Positions 33,640 through 41,894 of a stretch of DNA of 64,000 nt are shown piece after piece; position 1 is the first letter of the stretch; each line of letters starts with the position of its first letter. A program made the translations under genes and the position numbers. The stretch is from Lachnospiraceae bacterium (GTDB lineage Bacteria; Bacillota; Clostridia; Lachnospirales; Lachnospiraceae): positions 25,251 to 89,250 of the forward strand of contig JAQUVX010000018.1 in the NCBI GenBank assembly GCA_028693165.1, written 5' to 3'. The notes under the pieces were generated by a model, which did no database searches, was not told the origin of the DNA, and was given only the letters and a program-made list of their open reading frames with translations.

Positions 33640-34812
33640 ATGAAAAAGATAGTACAGATTATGTCACTTGCGGCAATGGGTGTTCTGCTGGCGGCACAGC
33701 CGGTCTATGCGTCCGTGCAGAGTGTGAGTGGATACAGCAATGCACCGGTGATTGTGGTTGGACAGGCGCCGGAGCAGTCTCCGGCATCCGGCTCGGGAAA
33801 TGCGGGAAGCGTGCAGCTTCCGGGAGGCGGCAGTACCCCGGGCGGAAGCAGCACCCCGGGCGGTATTCCGGGAAATGCGCCGCAAGGCATACAGTCCCAG
33901 GTGGTGCCGGAAGGCGAGGGACATACGCCTCCTGGCGATGAGGGAACCGTTCTTTCACCGGTGATTACGGCAGGTGGCGGGAATGAGGCAGGCCAGCCAG
34001 GTCAGGGAAATCAGCTTTCTGCCGGGCAGGCAGCACAGGCGGCACAGGAGCAGGCAGCGGCTCAGGCGCAGGCGGCAGCAGAAGCCCAGGCGGCAGCGCA
34101 GGCCCAGGCGGCAGCGCAGGCCCAGGCAGCAGCACAGGCGCAGGCGGCGGCAGAGGAAGCGGCACGGCAGCAGGCAGCGGCGCAGGTCAGTGGCCGTTCC
34201 ATTGATCCGGGCAGACCGATGGTGGCACTGACTTTTGATGATGGTCCGCAGACCTCCGTGGGCAATCGCATTATGGACTGTCTGGCGCAGTATGGCGGAA
34301 AGGCAACCTTCTTTATGGTAGGAGATCGCGTTGCATCCCGCAAAACCGAGGTGCAGCGAATGGTGGCTGAGGGACACGAGGTCGCGAACCACACTATGAA
34401 TCACAAGTATTTGCAGAAGCTGGGAGCGGCTGAGATTCGGGCGCAGGTAACCAAATGCAACGATGCGATTCAGGCGGCCTGCGGTGTGCGCCCGACTCTG
34501 ATGCGTCTGCCGGGAGGCAATCACAATGCGACCGTGGTGGCAAATACCCATATGCCGATGATCCAGTGGAACATCGACACGCTGGACTGGAAGACAAAGA
34601 ATGCAGACAAGACCGTGGCGGCTGTTCTGAATCATGTAAAAGACGGAGATATTGTGCTGATGCATGAACTGTACAGCCAGAGCGGAGATGCGGCCCTTCG
34701 GATCATTCCGGAGCTGGTTAATCGGGGCTATCAGCTTGTGACAGTCAGTGAGATGGCGGCCGCGAAAGGAAAAACCTTGCAGGCCGGAAAATTATATTCA
34801 GAGTTTCGATAA
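33640..34812 (+). CDS. Secreted polysaccharide (peptidoglycan) deacetylase
   Basis: This 390-residue protein has a signal peptide (MKKIVQIMSLAAMGVLLAAQ), a Gly/Pro/Ser linker, an Ala/Gln-rich tract (about 130-182) and a NodB-type carbohydrate esterase 4 domain. The motifs are LTFDDGPQ, HTMNHKYL (metal-binding HxxxH), RLPGGNHN, NIDTLDWK and VLMHELY. It should remove N-acetyl groups from wall glycans or other polymers outside the cell. The Ala/Gln tract is a flexible spacer. It has its own promoter and is followed 15 bp later by the AAA ATPase. Confidence 0.9.
   Translation: MKKIVQIMSLAAMGVLLAAQPVYASVQSVSGYSNAPVIVVGQAPEQSPASGSGNAGSVQLPGGGSTPGGSSTPGGIPGNAPQGIQSQVVPEGEGHTPPGDEGTVLSPVITAGGGNEAGQPGQGNQLSAGQAAQAAQEQAAAQAQAAAEAQAAAQAQAAAQAQAAAQAQAAAEEAARQQAAAQVSGRSIDPGRPMVALTFDDGPQTSVGNRIMDCLAQYGGKATFFMVGDRVASRKTEVQRMVAEGHEVANHTMNHKYLQKLGAAEIRAQVTKCNDAIQAACGVRPTLMRLPGGNHNATVVANTHMPMIQWNIDTLDWKTKNADKTVAAVLNHVKDGDIVLMHELYSQSGDAALRIIPELVNRGYQLVTVSEMAAAKGKTLQAGKLYSEFR
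34048..34176 (+). repeat. Low-complexity CAGGCGGCA-type tract in the deacetylase
   Basis: Degenerate GCNCAG repeats encode an Ala/Gln-rich spacer of about 43 residues. The repeat is prone to replication slippage and may vary in length between strains. Confidence 0.7.
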
Positions 34813-34827
34813 GAGGGAGTAAAGACG

Positions 34828-36312
34828 ATGCCAGTATTTGATTTCAGTGAGAGCACTGATCCGAAACAACAATCCGAATGCACGTATATGACATTTCCGT
34901 CCAACCGGGCGGAGGCTACGCCGGAAGAGCCGATTCTTCTTTTGGACAATCAGAAGCGGAAATGGGAGCACCACTCCTGCGGCATCTTTACCAACCCGGT
35001 CAAGCGGACTTCATTTGAGTTTGACGAGGCAGACGGTACGGTCAGCGCGGATATCCTCAAGATCGATTCCCGTTTTGTTAGCCTGCTGAAATGGCTCGGT
35101 GAAAATCACATCAGCGTACGCCTGTCCGGTGAGAATCGGGCGGACGGGTATGCGGTATACAAGATTCGCGAGACGGCCTTTGGTGGTGCCACCAAGCTCT
35201 CGGCAGAGGACGGGTTTCTTCAATTCATGATCGAACGCCTGCTGGCGAGCAACGCGCCGCTTGAAGAGGAGGCGGAAGAGGATCTGGACGAGGTGGGCGA
35301 CAACATGAAGCTGACCAGTTTGCAGAGCATTACCGACTTCATGACCTGTGCCGGGCGCACAATGCCGGACAACATCCGTCTCTGGGCCAGAAGAAATCTG
35401 GCGGTTGCCCGGTCACACGAGGTGACCCCGGAGGAGCGGCGCCATGCACAGCGCGCGCTTTCCATTATGATGAACATTCAGTGGAAGACCAATTATTTTG
35501 AATCCATCGATCCGAAGGAGGCACGCCGGATCCTGGATGAAGAGCTTTACGGGATGGAGCGGGTCAAACAGCGGATCATCGAGACGATCATCCAGATCAA
35601 CCGCACCCACACCCTTCCGGCGTACGGCCTTTTGCTGGTCGGTCCGGCCGGAACCGGAAAATCCCAGATCGCCTATGCGGTTGCCCGGATTCTGAAGCTG
35701 CCGTGGACGACGCTGGACATGAGCTCTATCAACGATCCGGAACAGTTGACTGGAAGCTCCCGTATCTATGCCAATGCAAAGCCGGGCATCATCATGGAGG
35801 CATTTTCCATGGCAGGGGAGTCGAATCTCGTCTTTATCATCAACGAGCTTGACAAGGCGGCGGCCGGAAAGGGCAACGGCAATCCGGCGGACGTGCTTTT
35901 GACCCTGTTAGACAACCTTGGCTTCACGGACAACTACGTGGAATGTACGGTTCCGACCGTGGGCGTCTATCCGATCGCTACGGCCAACGACAAGAATCAG
36001 ATCAGTGCACCGCTGATGTCCCGTTTTGCCGTCATCGATATTCCGGATTACACCTTTGAGGAAAAGAAGATCATCTTCTCGCGCTATGCGCTGCCGAAGG
36101 TACTGAAGCGCATGGGCTTAAACGAGCAGGAATGTGTTGTGACGCCGGATGGTCTGGATGCGGTGATCGAGAAATTCTCGAACACGACCGGCATCCGTGA
36201 TCTGGAGCAGGCCGCAGAGCATATGGCGGCGAATGCGCTGTATCAGATCGAGGTGGACTGCGTGGATGCCGTGGTATTTGACGCGGAGCGAGTGAATGTG
36301 TTGTTTGAATAA
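34828..36312 (+). CDS. Lon-like AAA+ ATPase lacking a protease domain
   Basis: This 494-residue protein has an N-terminal region of unknown fold (about 1-230) followed by an AAA+ module: Walker A GPAGTGKS near 272, Walker B LVFIINELDK near 336, sensor 1 IATANDK and arginine region MSRFAVIDIPDY. It ends with a helical lid (TTGIRDLEQAAEHMAANAL) as in Lon proteases, but no Ser-Lys protease domain follows. It may remodel a partner complex. It is probably co-transcribed with the deacetylase and ends at an intrinsic terminator. Confidence 0.8.
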   Translation: MPVFDFSESTDPKQQSECTYMTFPSNRAEATPEEPILLLDNQKRKWEHHSCGIFTNPVKRTSFEFDEADGTVSADILKIDSRFVSLLKWLGENHISVRLSGENRADGYAVYKIRETAFGGATKLSAEDGFLQFMIERLLASNAPLEEEAEEDLDEVGDNMKLTSLQSITDFMTCAGRTMPDNIRLWARRNLAVARSHEVTPEERRHAQRALSIMMNIQWKTNYFESIDPKEARRILDEELYGMERVKQRIIETIIQINRTHTLPAYGLLLVGPAGTGKSQIAYAVARILKLPWTTLDMSSINDPEQLTGSSRIYANAKPGIIMEAFSMAGESNLVFIINELDKAAAGKGNGNPADVLLTLLDNLGFTDNYVECTVPTVGVYPIATANDKNQISAPLMSRFAVIDIPDYTFEEKKIIFSRYALPKVLKRMGLNEQECVVTPDGLDAVIEKFSNTTGIRDLEQAAEHMAANALYQIEVDCVDAVVFDAERVNVLFE

Positions 36313-36334
36313 GAGGGCGATGAGCCCTCTTTTT
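36312..36334 (+). terminator. Intrinsic terminator after the AAA ATPase gene
   Basis: AGAGGGC (36312-36318) and GCCCTCT (36324-36330) form a stem with a GATGA loop followed by TTTTT. Confidence 0.85.
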
Positions 36335-36402
36335 CCTTATTTTTTTCACTTCCATTTCCATAATTGCTTTGAACAAAAAATGTGAAAATCGGAGGTATCA
36401 AG

Positions 36403-36474
36403 ATGAACATGATGCAAAAAAAGAAAAAGCAGGAAACCTCTTTACTTTTCTTTGGTTTTTGGATACATTATTAG
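36403..36474 (+). CDS. Possible 23-residue leader peptide
   Basis: ATG 36403 follows a strong RBS (CGGAGGTATCAAG) and opens a 23-codon ORF (MNMMQKKKKQETSLLFFGF...) that stops 29 bp before the GntR start, in another frame. The GntR gene itself has a weak RBS, so the short ORF could couple its translation. The 15-mer operator candidate lies inside the ORF. It may be only a spurious open stretch. Confidence 0.35.
   Translation: MNMMQKKKKQETSLLFFGFWIHY
36457..36471. promoter_or_regulatory. Candidate GntR operator, copy 1 (TTTTGGATACATTAT)
   Basis: This 15-mer recurs identically at 37878-37892 next to the transporter promoter. Here it lies 33 bp before the GntR gene, fitting autoregulation. Confidence 0.55.
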
Positions 36475-36503
36475 AAGAAGACGGAAAAGGGAGACAAAAG
36501 CAG

Positions 36504-37130
36504 ATGCATGAGATTGTAAACAAACGAACCAGCATTCTGATTGCGGAACAAATTGCGGATCAGATTTTGTCTGGAAAGATAGAGGGCAATACACCGCTTC
36601 GGCAGGAGGAACTGGCGGAGGCACTGGGGGCATCCAGGATTCCAGTCCGGGAAGCACTGCAGACGCTGGAGAGTCAGGGACTTGCCGTACGGCTTGCGAC
36701 TCGACATATTGTGAGCGCAAAGCTGGAGGAGGAGACCATTCGGGAAATCTATGCGACCATCTGTGGAATCGAGGAAAAGGCGATGGAAAGCATTTGGGCC
36801 GGTGGGGGCAAGGACATTTTTCAGGAGGGGTTAAGGACGTGCAGCAGTTTTGAAGCGTTTCATATGTTGATATGCCGCTGCACGGAGAATCAATATCTGA
36901 AGGTTCTGCTGGAACATGCCAATCTGTTCTATCTGGCACACGCGCTTCGTGCGTGGGAGCTGGAAGCGTCCGATGAGCGCGCACAGGAGGCAGAGAAGAT
37001 GGAGCGGATTCAGGCGGTGCAGATCATCAGGGCGGCAGAGCAGGAAGAAAAAAAAGCATGCATTCAATGGAACCGGTGTCATTTTGAACAGCTGGCCGAG
37101 TGCGTGATCAGAGAAAGAAGGAATGTGTGA
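36504..37130 (+). CDS. GntR-family transcriptional regulator (first of a pair)
   Basis: Start ATG 36504 gives MHEIVNKRTSILIAEQIADQ, the normal start of a GntR winged helix; the longer upstream frame (from TTG 36369) would add 45 residues with no domain. The 208-residue protein has an N-terminal HTH (LRQEELAEALGASRIPVREALQTLESQG) and a short all-helical ligand domain of FCD type, less well conserved. It overlaps the second regulator by one base (TGATG). It probably senses a dicarboxylate or tartrate and controls the neighbouring transporter and dehydratase. Confidence 0.8.
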   Translation: MHEIVNKRTSILIAEQIADQILSGKIEGNTPLRQEELAEALGASRIPVREALQTLESQGLAVRLATRHIVSAKLEEETIREIYATICGIEEKAMESIWAGGGKDIFQEGLRTCSSFEAFHMLICRCTENQYLKVLLEHANLFYLAHALRAWELEASDERAQEAEKMERIQAVQIIRAAEQEEKKACIQWNRCHFEQLAECVIRERRNV

Positions 37131-37774
37131 TGGAGGGGCTTCGTCCGATAAAGATGCCGTCCGCAAAGGAAAAGGTTGCGGTGGAGCTGCGACAGGCTAT
37201 TCTGTCAAAGCATATGAAGGAAGGCGAGGTTTTGTCATTGGAAACCGTTGCCAGTCAGTTGAATGTGTCGGCGACTCCGGTGCGGGAGGCGTTTCAGATT
37301 CTCGCCCGGGACGGACTGATCGAGCTTCGGAGAAATAAAGGGGCCGTGGTGCTGGGGATCAGCGAGAATTATATTCGGGAACACTACGAGCTGCGCGCTA
37401 TTTTAGAGAGCAGCTGTGCGCGGATGGCGAGTAGTGAGGGGATAGATCTTCAGGAGATTGAGAACGCTTATGCGATTTCCTGCGAGACGGTATCTTCCGG
37501 TAACCTGGATCATTACTCCGATCTGAACCGCTCGTTCCACCATGAGATCTGGGTGGCTGCCGGTAACTCCAGAATTGCGAGTCTTGTCTCGGATCTGTGG
37601 AATGGTCTGTCGCTGGGTAATATGGTGTCGGAGCAGGATTATGCGAAGGTTTCCCTGAAAGAGCATGGGGAAATCCTGCAGGCGATGCGCAGTCACGACG
37701 GAGAGAAGGCTTTTTCGGAGATGTACGCGCATATTCTGCGCAGCCGGGATGATATGCTTACATATTATACGTGA
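37130..37774 (+). CDS. GntR-family regulator with FCD domain (second of a pair)
   Basis: ATG 37130 is chosen since GAAGGAATGTGTG lies ahead and the earlier in-frame codon at 37100 falls in the previous gene. The 214-residue protein has a GntR winged helix (LSLETVASQLNVSATPVREAFQILARDG) and an FCD ligand domain with metal-binding-type residues (ELRAILESSCARMA, LNRSFHHEIWVAAGN, EHGEILQAM). Two GntR genes in tandem could form heteromers or respond to different ligands. A terminator follows, then the transporter. Confidence 0.85.
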   Translation: MEGLRPIKMPSAKEKVAVELRQAILSKHMKEGEVLSLETVASQLNVSATPVREAFQILARDGLIELRRNKGAVVLGISENYIREHYELRAILESSCARMASSEGIDLQEIENAYAISCETVSSGNLDHYSDLNRSFHHEIWVAAGNSRIASLVSDLWNGLSLGNMVSEQDYAKVSLKEHGEILQAMRSHDGEKAFSEMYAHILRSRDDMLTYYT

Positions 37775-37815
37775 GTTATTAGAAGTGCACAAAAAATAAA
37801 AATAAATTTTGCTAT

Positions 37816-37860
37816 AATGCCGAAAATGTCAAAGAGCTATTGACATTCTCGGCATTTTGT
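37816..37860 (+). terminator. Intrinsic terminator after the GntR pair
   Basis: AATGCCGAAAATGTCAA (37816-37832) pairs with 37840-37856 with a single mismatch across a 7-nt loop, followed by TTGTTTT. Confidence 0.8.
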
Positions 37861-37867
37861 TTTATCT

Positions 37868-37897
37868 TATAATCAGATTTTGGATACATTATCAAAT
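37868..37897 (+). promoter_or_regulatory. -10 box with overlapping GntR operator candidate, copy 2
   Basis: TATAAT lies at 37868-37873. The 15-mer TTTTGGATACATTAT (37878-37892) starts 4 bp downstream and extends to a TTTGG...TCAAA inverted element ending at 37897. It would cover the start of transcription and block initiation when bound. The -35 box is weak. Confidence 0.55.
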
Positions 37898-37931
37898 ATC
37901 AAAAATCAAACAAACAAAAAGGAGGAGTGGT

Positions 37932-39197
37932 ATGAGTCAGGCAACTATTACATTATTATTTCTGGCATTTGCGATTGTCATGTTTGTGTGGGAGAAGATT
38001 CCGCTTGGGGTCACATCGATGATCGTATGTATCGGGCTGGTAGTCACCGGAGTGCTGGAATGGAAAGCGGCTTTTGCCGGATTTATCGACAGCAATGTAA
38101 TTCTGTTCGTGGCGATGTTCATTGTCGGGGGTGCACTGTTTGAGACAGGCATGGCAAACAAAATTGGCGGGGTGGTAACGCATTTTGCAAAATCAGAGCG
38201 TCAGTTGATTGTCGCGATCATGGTGATCGTTGGTCTCATGAGCGGAGTTCTTTCCAACACGGGAACCGCAGCGGTGCTCATTCCGGTTGTCATCGGAATC
38301 GCAGCAAAGTCTGGATATTCCAGATCAAGACTTCTGATGCCGCTGGTATTTGCAGCAGCGATGGGCGGTAATCTGTCCCTGATCGGCGCGCCGGGCAATC
38401 TGATCGCCCAGTCGGCGATGGAGGAGATGGGCAAATCATTTGGGTTCTTTGAATATGCGAAGGTTGGTATCCCGATCCTCATTGTCGGTATTATCTATTT
38501 CGCTTTCATTGGATACAAATTCTTGCCGGAGAAAAGTGGCGGGGATAGTCAGGCTTATGATACACAGCGAGATTTTAGTGATGTTCCAAAATGGAAGCAG
38601 TATCTGTCTCTGATCATCCTGGTACTTACCCTCCTTGGTATGATTTTTGAGAAACAGACGGGTATCAAGCTCTGCATTGCAGGCTGTATCGGTGCACTGG
38701 CGCTGATCCTGACCGGGGTGATCAGCGAGAAAGATGCGCTGAAATCCATTGATCTGAAAACGATCTTCCTGTTTGGCGGTACGCTGTCCCTGGCAGCAGC
38801 CTTATCCTCCACCGGAGCAGGTGAGATGATCGCAAATAAGGTCATCGGTGTTCTGGGAGCGAATCCGTCACCTTACGTTTTAACCTTTGTCGTATTCATG
38901 CTTTGCTGTGTACTGACAAACTTCATGTCCAACACGGCAACGACAGCACTTATGGTTCCGATCTGCGTATCCATCGCGAACGGAATGGGAGCGGACCCGA
39001 GTGCAGTTTTGATGGCCTGCGTCATCGGCGGTTCCTGTGCCTATGCAACCCCGATCGGTATGCCGGCCAACACCATGGTAATCTCAGCGGGTGGATATAC
39101 CTTTAAGGACTACGCAAAAGCAGGTGTTCCGCTGATTCTGGTAGCAACCGCAGTAAGCATGATTTTGCTGCCAATCTTATTCCCATTCTTCCCGTAA
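37932..39197 (+). CDS. SLC13/DASS-type anion transporter
   Basis: ATG 37932 follows AAAAAGGAGGAGTGGT; the in-frame codon at 37857 lies in the terminator. The 421-residue protein has about 10-12 hydrophobic segments and the two SNT-type hairpin motifs of the divalent anion:Na+ symporter fold (SNTGTAAVLIP near 112 and SNTATTALMVP near 340). These hairpins bind Na+ and carboxylate. It stands upstream of ttdAB, so L-tartrate or a related C4 diacid is the likely substrate. It is probably repressed by the GntR pair. Confidence 0.85.
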   Translation: MSQATITLLFLAFAIVMFVWEKIPLGVTSMIVCIGLVVTGVLEWKAAFAGFIDSNVILFVAMFIVGGALFETGMANKIGGVVTHFAKSERQLIVAIMVIVGLMSGVLSNTGTAAVLIPVVIGIAAKSGYSRSRLLMPLVFAAAMGGNLSLIGAPGNLIAQSAMEEMGKSFGFFEYAKVGIPILIVGIIYFAFIGYKFLPEKSGGDSQAYDTQRDFSDVPKWKQYLSLIILVLTLLGMIFEKQTGIKLCIAGCIGALALILTGVISEKDALKSIDLKTIFLFGGTLSLAAALSSTGAGEMIANKVIGVLGANPSPYVLTFVVFMLCCVLTNFMSNTATTALMVPICVSIANGMGADPSAVLMACVIGGSCAYATPIGMPANTMVISAGGYTFKDYAKAGVPLILVATAVSMILLPILFPFFP

Positions 39198-39307
39198 GGA
39201 GAAGGAAAGAAAAGCAATGCAACCGTGAGAATTACAGGGTGACTGTGTCAGCATGGCAAACACAGCGCCGCTGAAAAACCAGAAAGCCATGCAGAAAAGA
39301 GGATACT

Positions 39308-40207
39308 ATGTCAAAAGCAGAACAGGTACAGCAGCTCACAGACTATATGGCAAAATTTGTTGCGCATATCGCAAAAAAATTACCGGATGATGTGATCGCA
39401 AAATTAGAGGAACTTCGTGCGGAGGAGGACAGCCCGCTGTCCAAGACGATCTACGACACCATGTTTTTGAACCAGAAGCTGGCGGTTGAACTGAACCGTC
39501 CGAGCTGCCAGGATACCGGCGTGCTGCAGTTCTGGGTAAAATGCGGAACCAATTTCCCGCTGATCGGGGAACTGGAAGGATTGCTCAAAGAGGCCGTTGT
39601 GAAGGCAACCTTCGAAGCTCCGCTGCGTCATAACAGCGTTGAGACCTTCGACGAGTACAACACAGGAAAGAACGTAGGAAAAGGAACTCCAACCGTATTC
39701 TGGGATATCATTCCGGACAGTGATGAATGCGAGATCTATTCGTACATGGCAGGCGGCGGATGTACGCTTCCTGGAAAAGCGATGGTTCTGATGCCAGGGG
39801 AAGGCTACGAGGGAATCACCAAGTTCGTTATGGATGTTATGACCACTTATGGCTTGAATGCCTGCCCGCCTCTATTGGTAGGTGTCGGCGTTGCTACCTC
39901 CGTAGAGACCGCAGCACTGCTGTCCAAGAAAGCACTGATGCGTTCCATCGGTTCTCACAATGAGAACGAGAGAGCGGCAAAGATGGAGAAACTTCTGGAA
40001 GACGGCATCAACGCGATCGGCCTTGGGCCGCAGGGAATGGGCGGAAAGTATTCGGTTATGGGTGTTAATATTGAGAATACGGCACGTCATCCATCCACGA
40101 TCGGTGTCGCAGTGAATGTAGGCTGCTGGAGCCACAGAAGGGGCCACATCGTATTCGATAAAGACTTGAATTACAAGATCACAACCCATTCCGGCGTAGA
40201 ACTGTAA
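39308..40207 (+). CDS. ttdA: L(+)-tartrate dehydratase alpha subunit
   Basis: This 299-residue protein aligns along its full length with E. coli TtdA: NRPSCQDTGVLQFWVK, PLRHNSVETFDEYNTGKN, YMAGGGCTLPGKAMVLMP, ACPPLLVGVG and ARHPSTIGVAVNVGCW. The Cys residues ligate the [4Fe-4S] cluster that activates the hydroxyl leaving group. With TtdB it converts L-tartrate to oxaloacetate; the same fold serves class I fumarases, so fumarate hydratase activity cannot be ruled out. It lies 110 bp after the transporter and 25 bp before ttdB. Confidence 0.9.
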   Translation: MSKAEQVQQLTDYMAKFVAHIAKKLPDDVIAKLEELRAEEDSPLSKTIYDTMFLNQKLAVELNRPSCQDTGVLQFWVKCGTNFPLIGELEGLLKEAVVKATFEAPLRHNSVETFDEYNTGKNVGKGTPTVFWDIIPDSDECEIYSYMAGGGCTLPGKAMVLMPGEGYEGITKFVMDVMTTYGLNACPPLLVGVGVATSVETAALLSKKALMRSIGSHNENERAAKMEKLLEDGINAIGLGPQGMGGKYSVMGVNIENTARHPSTIGVAVNVGCWSHRRGHIVFDKDLNYKITTHSGVEL

Positions 40208-40232
40208 ATAAAGTAAAAGGAGGAAACATGCA

Positions 40233-40859
40233 ATGGTAGAAATGAAAGATGACAAGAAAATTCTGACGACACCGGTATCTGCTGAGGATCTGGAAGGCAT
40301 CAAAGCCGGTGATATTATTTACTTAAATGGCAGCATGACGACCTGTCGTGACGTGGCGCATCGTCGCCTGGTAGAGGAAGGAAGAGAGCTTCCGGTAGAT
40401 GTGCGCAGCAACGCCATTTTCCATGCTGGCCCGATCATCCGCCCGCTGGAAAATGACAAATTCGAGATGGTTTCCGTAGGCCCGACCACGAGTATGAGAA
40501 TGGAGAAATTCGAGTACGAATTTGTGAAAGAGACTGGCGTGAAGGTCATCATCGGAAAAGGCGGCATGAAAGAAAACACCGAGAGAGCCTGCAAGGAATT
40601 TAAGGCAATTCACTGTGTATTCCCGGCCGGCAACGCGGTTGTGGCAGCAACCGAGGTAGAGGAAATCATGAGAGCAGAATGGAGAGATCTGGGGATGCCT
40701 GAGACGCTCTGGAACTGCCGGGTCAAAGAGTTCGGCCCGCTGATCGTATCCATCGATATCTATGGAAATAATCTGTTCGAAGAGAACAAGATCGAGTTCA
40801 ACAAGAGAAAAGATGCTGCTGTGGAGGAGATCTGCAAGCACGTGAGCTTCATCAAATAA
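40233..40859 (+). CDS. ttdB: L(+)-tartrate dehydratase beta subunit
   Basis: This 208-residue protein matches TtdB ([76 protein letters not shown]). The start is ATG 40233; an ATG at 40228 with the same AGGAGG opens only a 3-codon frame. The subunit forms the swivelling half of the active site with TtdA. The product, oxaloacetate, would feed reductive C4 metabolism. It is the last gene of the transporter-ttdAB unit. Confidence 0.9.
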   Translation: MVEMKDDKKILTTPVSAEDLEGIKAGDIIYLNGSMTTCRDVAHRRLVEEGRELPVDVRSNAIFHAGPIIRPLENDKFEMVSVGPTTSMRMEKFEYEFVKETGVKVIIGKGGMKENTERACKEFKAIHCVFPAGNAVVAATEVEEIMRAEWRDLGMPETLWNCRVKEFGPLIVSIDIYGNNLFEENKIEFNKRKDAAVEEICKHVSFIK

Positions 40860-40927
40860 AAGGAATCAAAGGAATTGAGTGAAACAAGATAGTAACAGCC
40901 AATTTTTGCCAAAAAATTAAATGACCT

Positions 40928-40962
40928 CCAGCCAGGAATGGGTTAAGCGTATTCTGGGCTGG
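40928..40962 (+). other. Hairpin after ttdB
   Basis: CCAGCCAGGAAT (40928-40939) and ATTCTGGGCTGG (40951-40962) pair with one mismatch and one wobble. No T run follows on the + strand, so termination is uncertain. Confidence 0.45.
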
Positions 40963-41000
40963 GGGTTGAACTGATTGATGACATTGACAAGGAGTAAATA

Positions 41001-41627
41001 ATGTATACATGTGCAAAATGCAGCGTACTGGCATGCAGTGAGCGGGAGCCGGAGCGGAAGCCGAAGAATTGTCCGGGCAACAATCAGGATCTGTTACAGG
41101 AAGCGCTGGCCGTCTGTCGGAGTGGTGAAAATCGGGATTTTTATATCAATTCCTCCGAGATTGAGGCGCTTGGATACGGGCAGTGGGTTCGTGTCCGTGA
41201 AACCATGGAATTCTGTAGACGGATGGGCTATCACAAGCTGGGACTTGCATTTTGCAGAGGCTTGAGAAAGGAAGCAAGGATCGCAGCGGAGATTCTGGAG
41301 CGGAACGGTTTTCAGGTAGAGTCCGTGATCTGCAAGTCCGGCGGTGTCGACAAGTGCGAGATCGGAATCCCGGATGAGCATAAGGTGCATCCGGGTGCGT
41401 TCGAACCGATGTGTAATCCGGTCTTTCAGGCAAAATTGCTGAACGAGCAGAAAACGGAGTTTAATATTGCGCTGGGACTGTGCGTGGGGCATGATTCGTT
41501 TTTCTATAAATATTCCGATGCGATGGTTACGACACTGGTGGTCAAGGATCGTGTGCTGGCACACAACCCGGTGGGGGCACTGTATGGATGTGACGGGTAT
41601 TTCAAGAACAAGATCGATTGTGACTAA
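41001..41627 (+). CDS. DUF1847 cysteine-rich metal-binding protein
   Basis: This 208-residue protein fits DUF1847: an N-terminal MYTCAKCSVLACSE, a helical segment, LGLAFCRGLRKEARIAAEIL, VICKSGGVDKCEIG, CNPVFQAKLLNEQKTEFNIALGLCVGHDSFFYK and a final HNPVGALY. Many conserved Cys point to a metal centre. The family is common in anaerobes, often near metabolic enzymes, and its function is unknown. It lies 141 bp after ttdB, with TGACAAGGAGTAAATA ahead of ATG 41001. Confidence 0.85.
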   Translation: MYTCAKCSVLACSEREPERKPKNCPGNNQDLLQEALAVCRSGENRDFYINSSEIEALGYGQWVRVRETMEFCRRMGYHKLGLAFCRGLRKEARIAAEILERNGFQVESVICKSGGVDKCEIGIPDEHKVHPGAFEPMCNPVFQAKLLNEQKTEFNIALGLCVGHDSFFYKYSDAMVTTLVVKDRVLAHNPVGALYGCDGYFKNKIDCD

Positions 41628-41894
41628 AAATAGGGGCAATGTATAACAAATGTGTTGCAATCCTGTTTTGATAAAAATCATTGGGGATTGCTATTTTGGA
41701 AAATGTGTGTTACAGTAAATGCAAAGCAGATTTTCTAATTTATCTTACACCCGACTCTTCGAGTTTGGGCGTATCTAAAGGCTATTTCAGATCTTTCTAT
41801 CAGAAAATTCTTGCTTATTATCACATGGAACAAGCAGGAGTTTTCGAACAAGAGAGAAGCCTCCTGCGCATAATTGCATAAGGAGGTTATGAGT
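41628..41894. other. Intergenic stretch without a supported gene
   Basis: A 66-codon frame at 41681-41881 exists but has no RBS, no recognisable domain and a mixed composition. An imperfect hairpin around CCCGACTC-TTCGAG (near 41750) is present. AAGGAGG at 41880-41886 is the RBS of the next gene. Confidence 0.4.

Noticed and set aside
33954-34664. 236-codon - strand ORF over the deacetylase
   Set aside because: Antisense shadow caused by the low-complexity Ala/Gln tract and NodB domain.
41681-41881. 66-codon ORF before the Rpn gene
   Set aside because: No RBS, no family resemblance, cysteine/serine-rich mixed composition; the RBS at its end serves the next gene.
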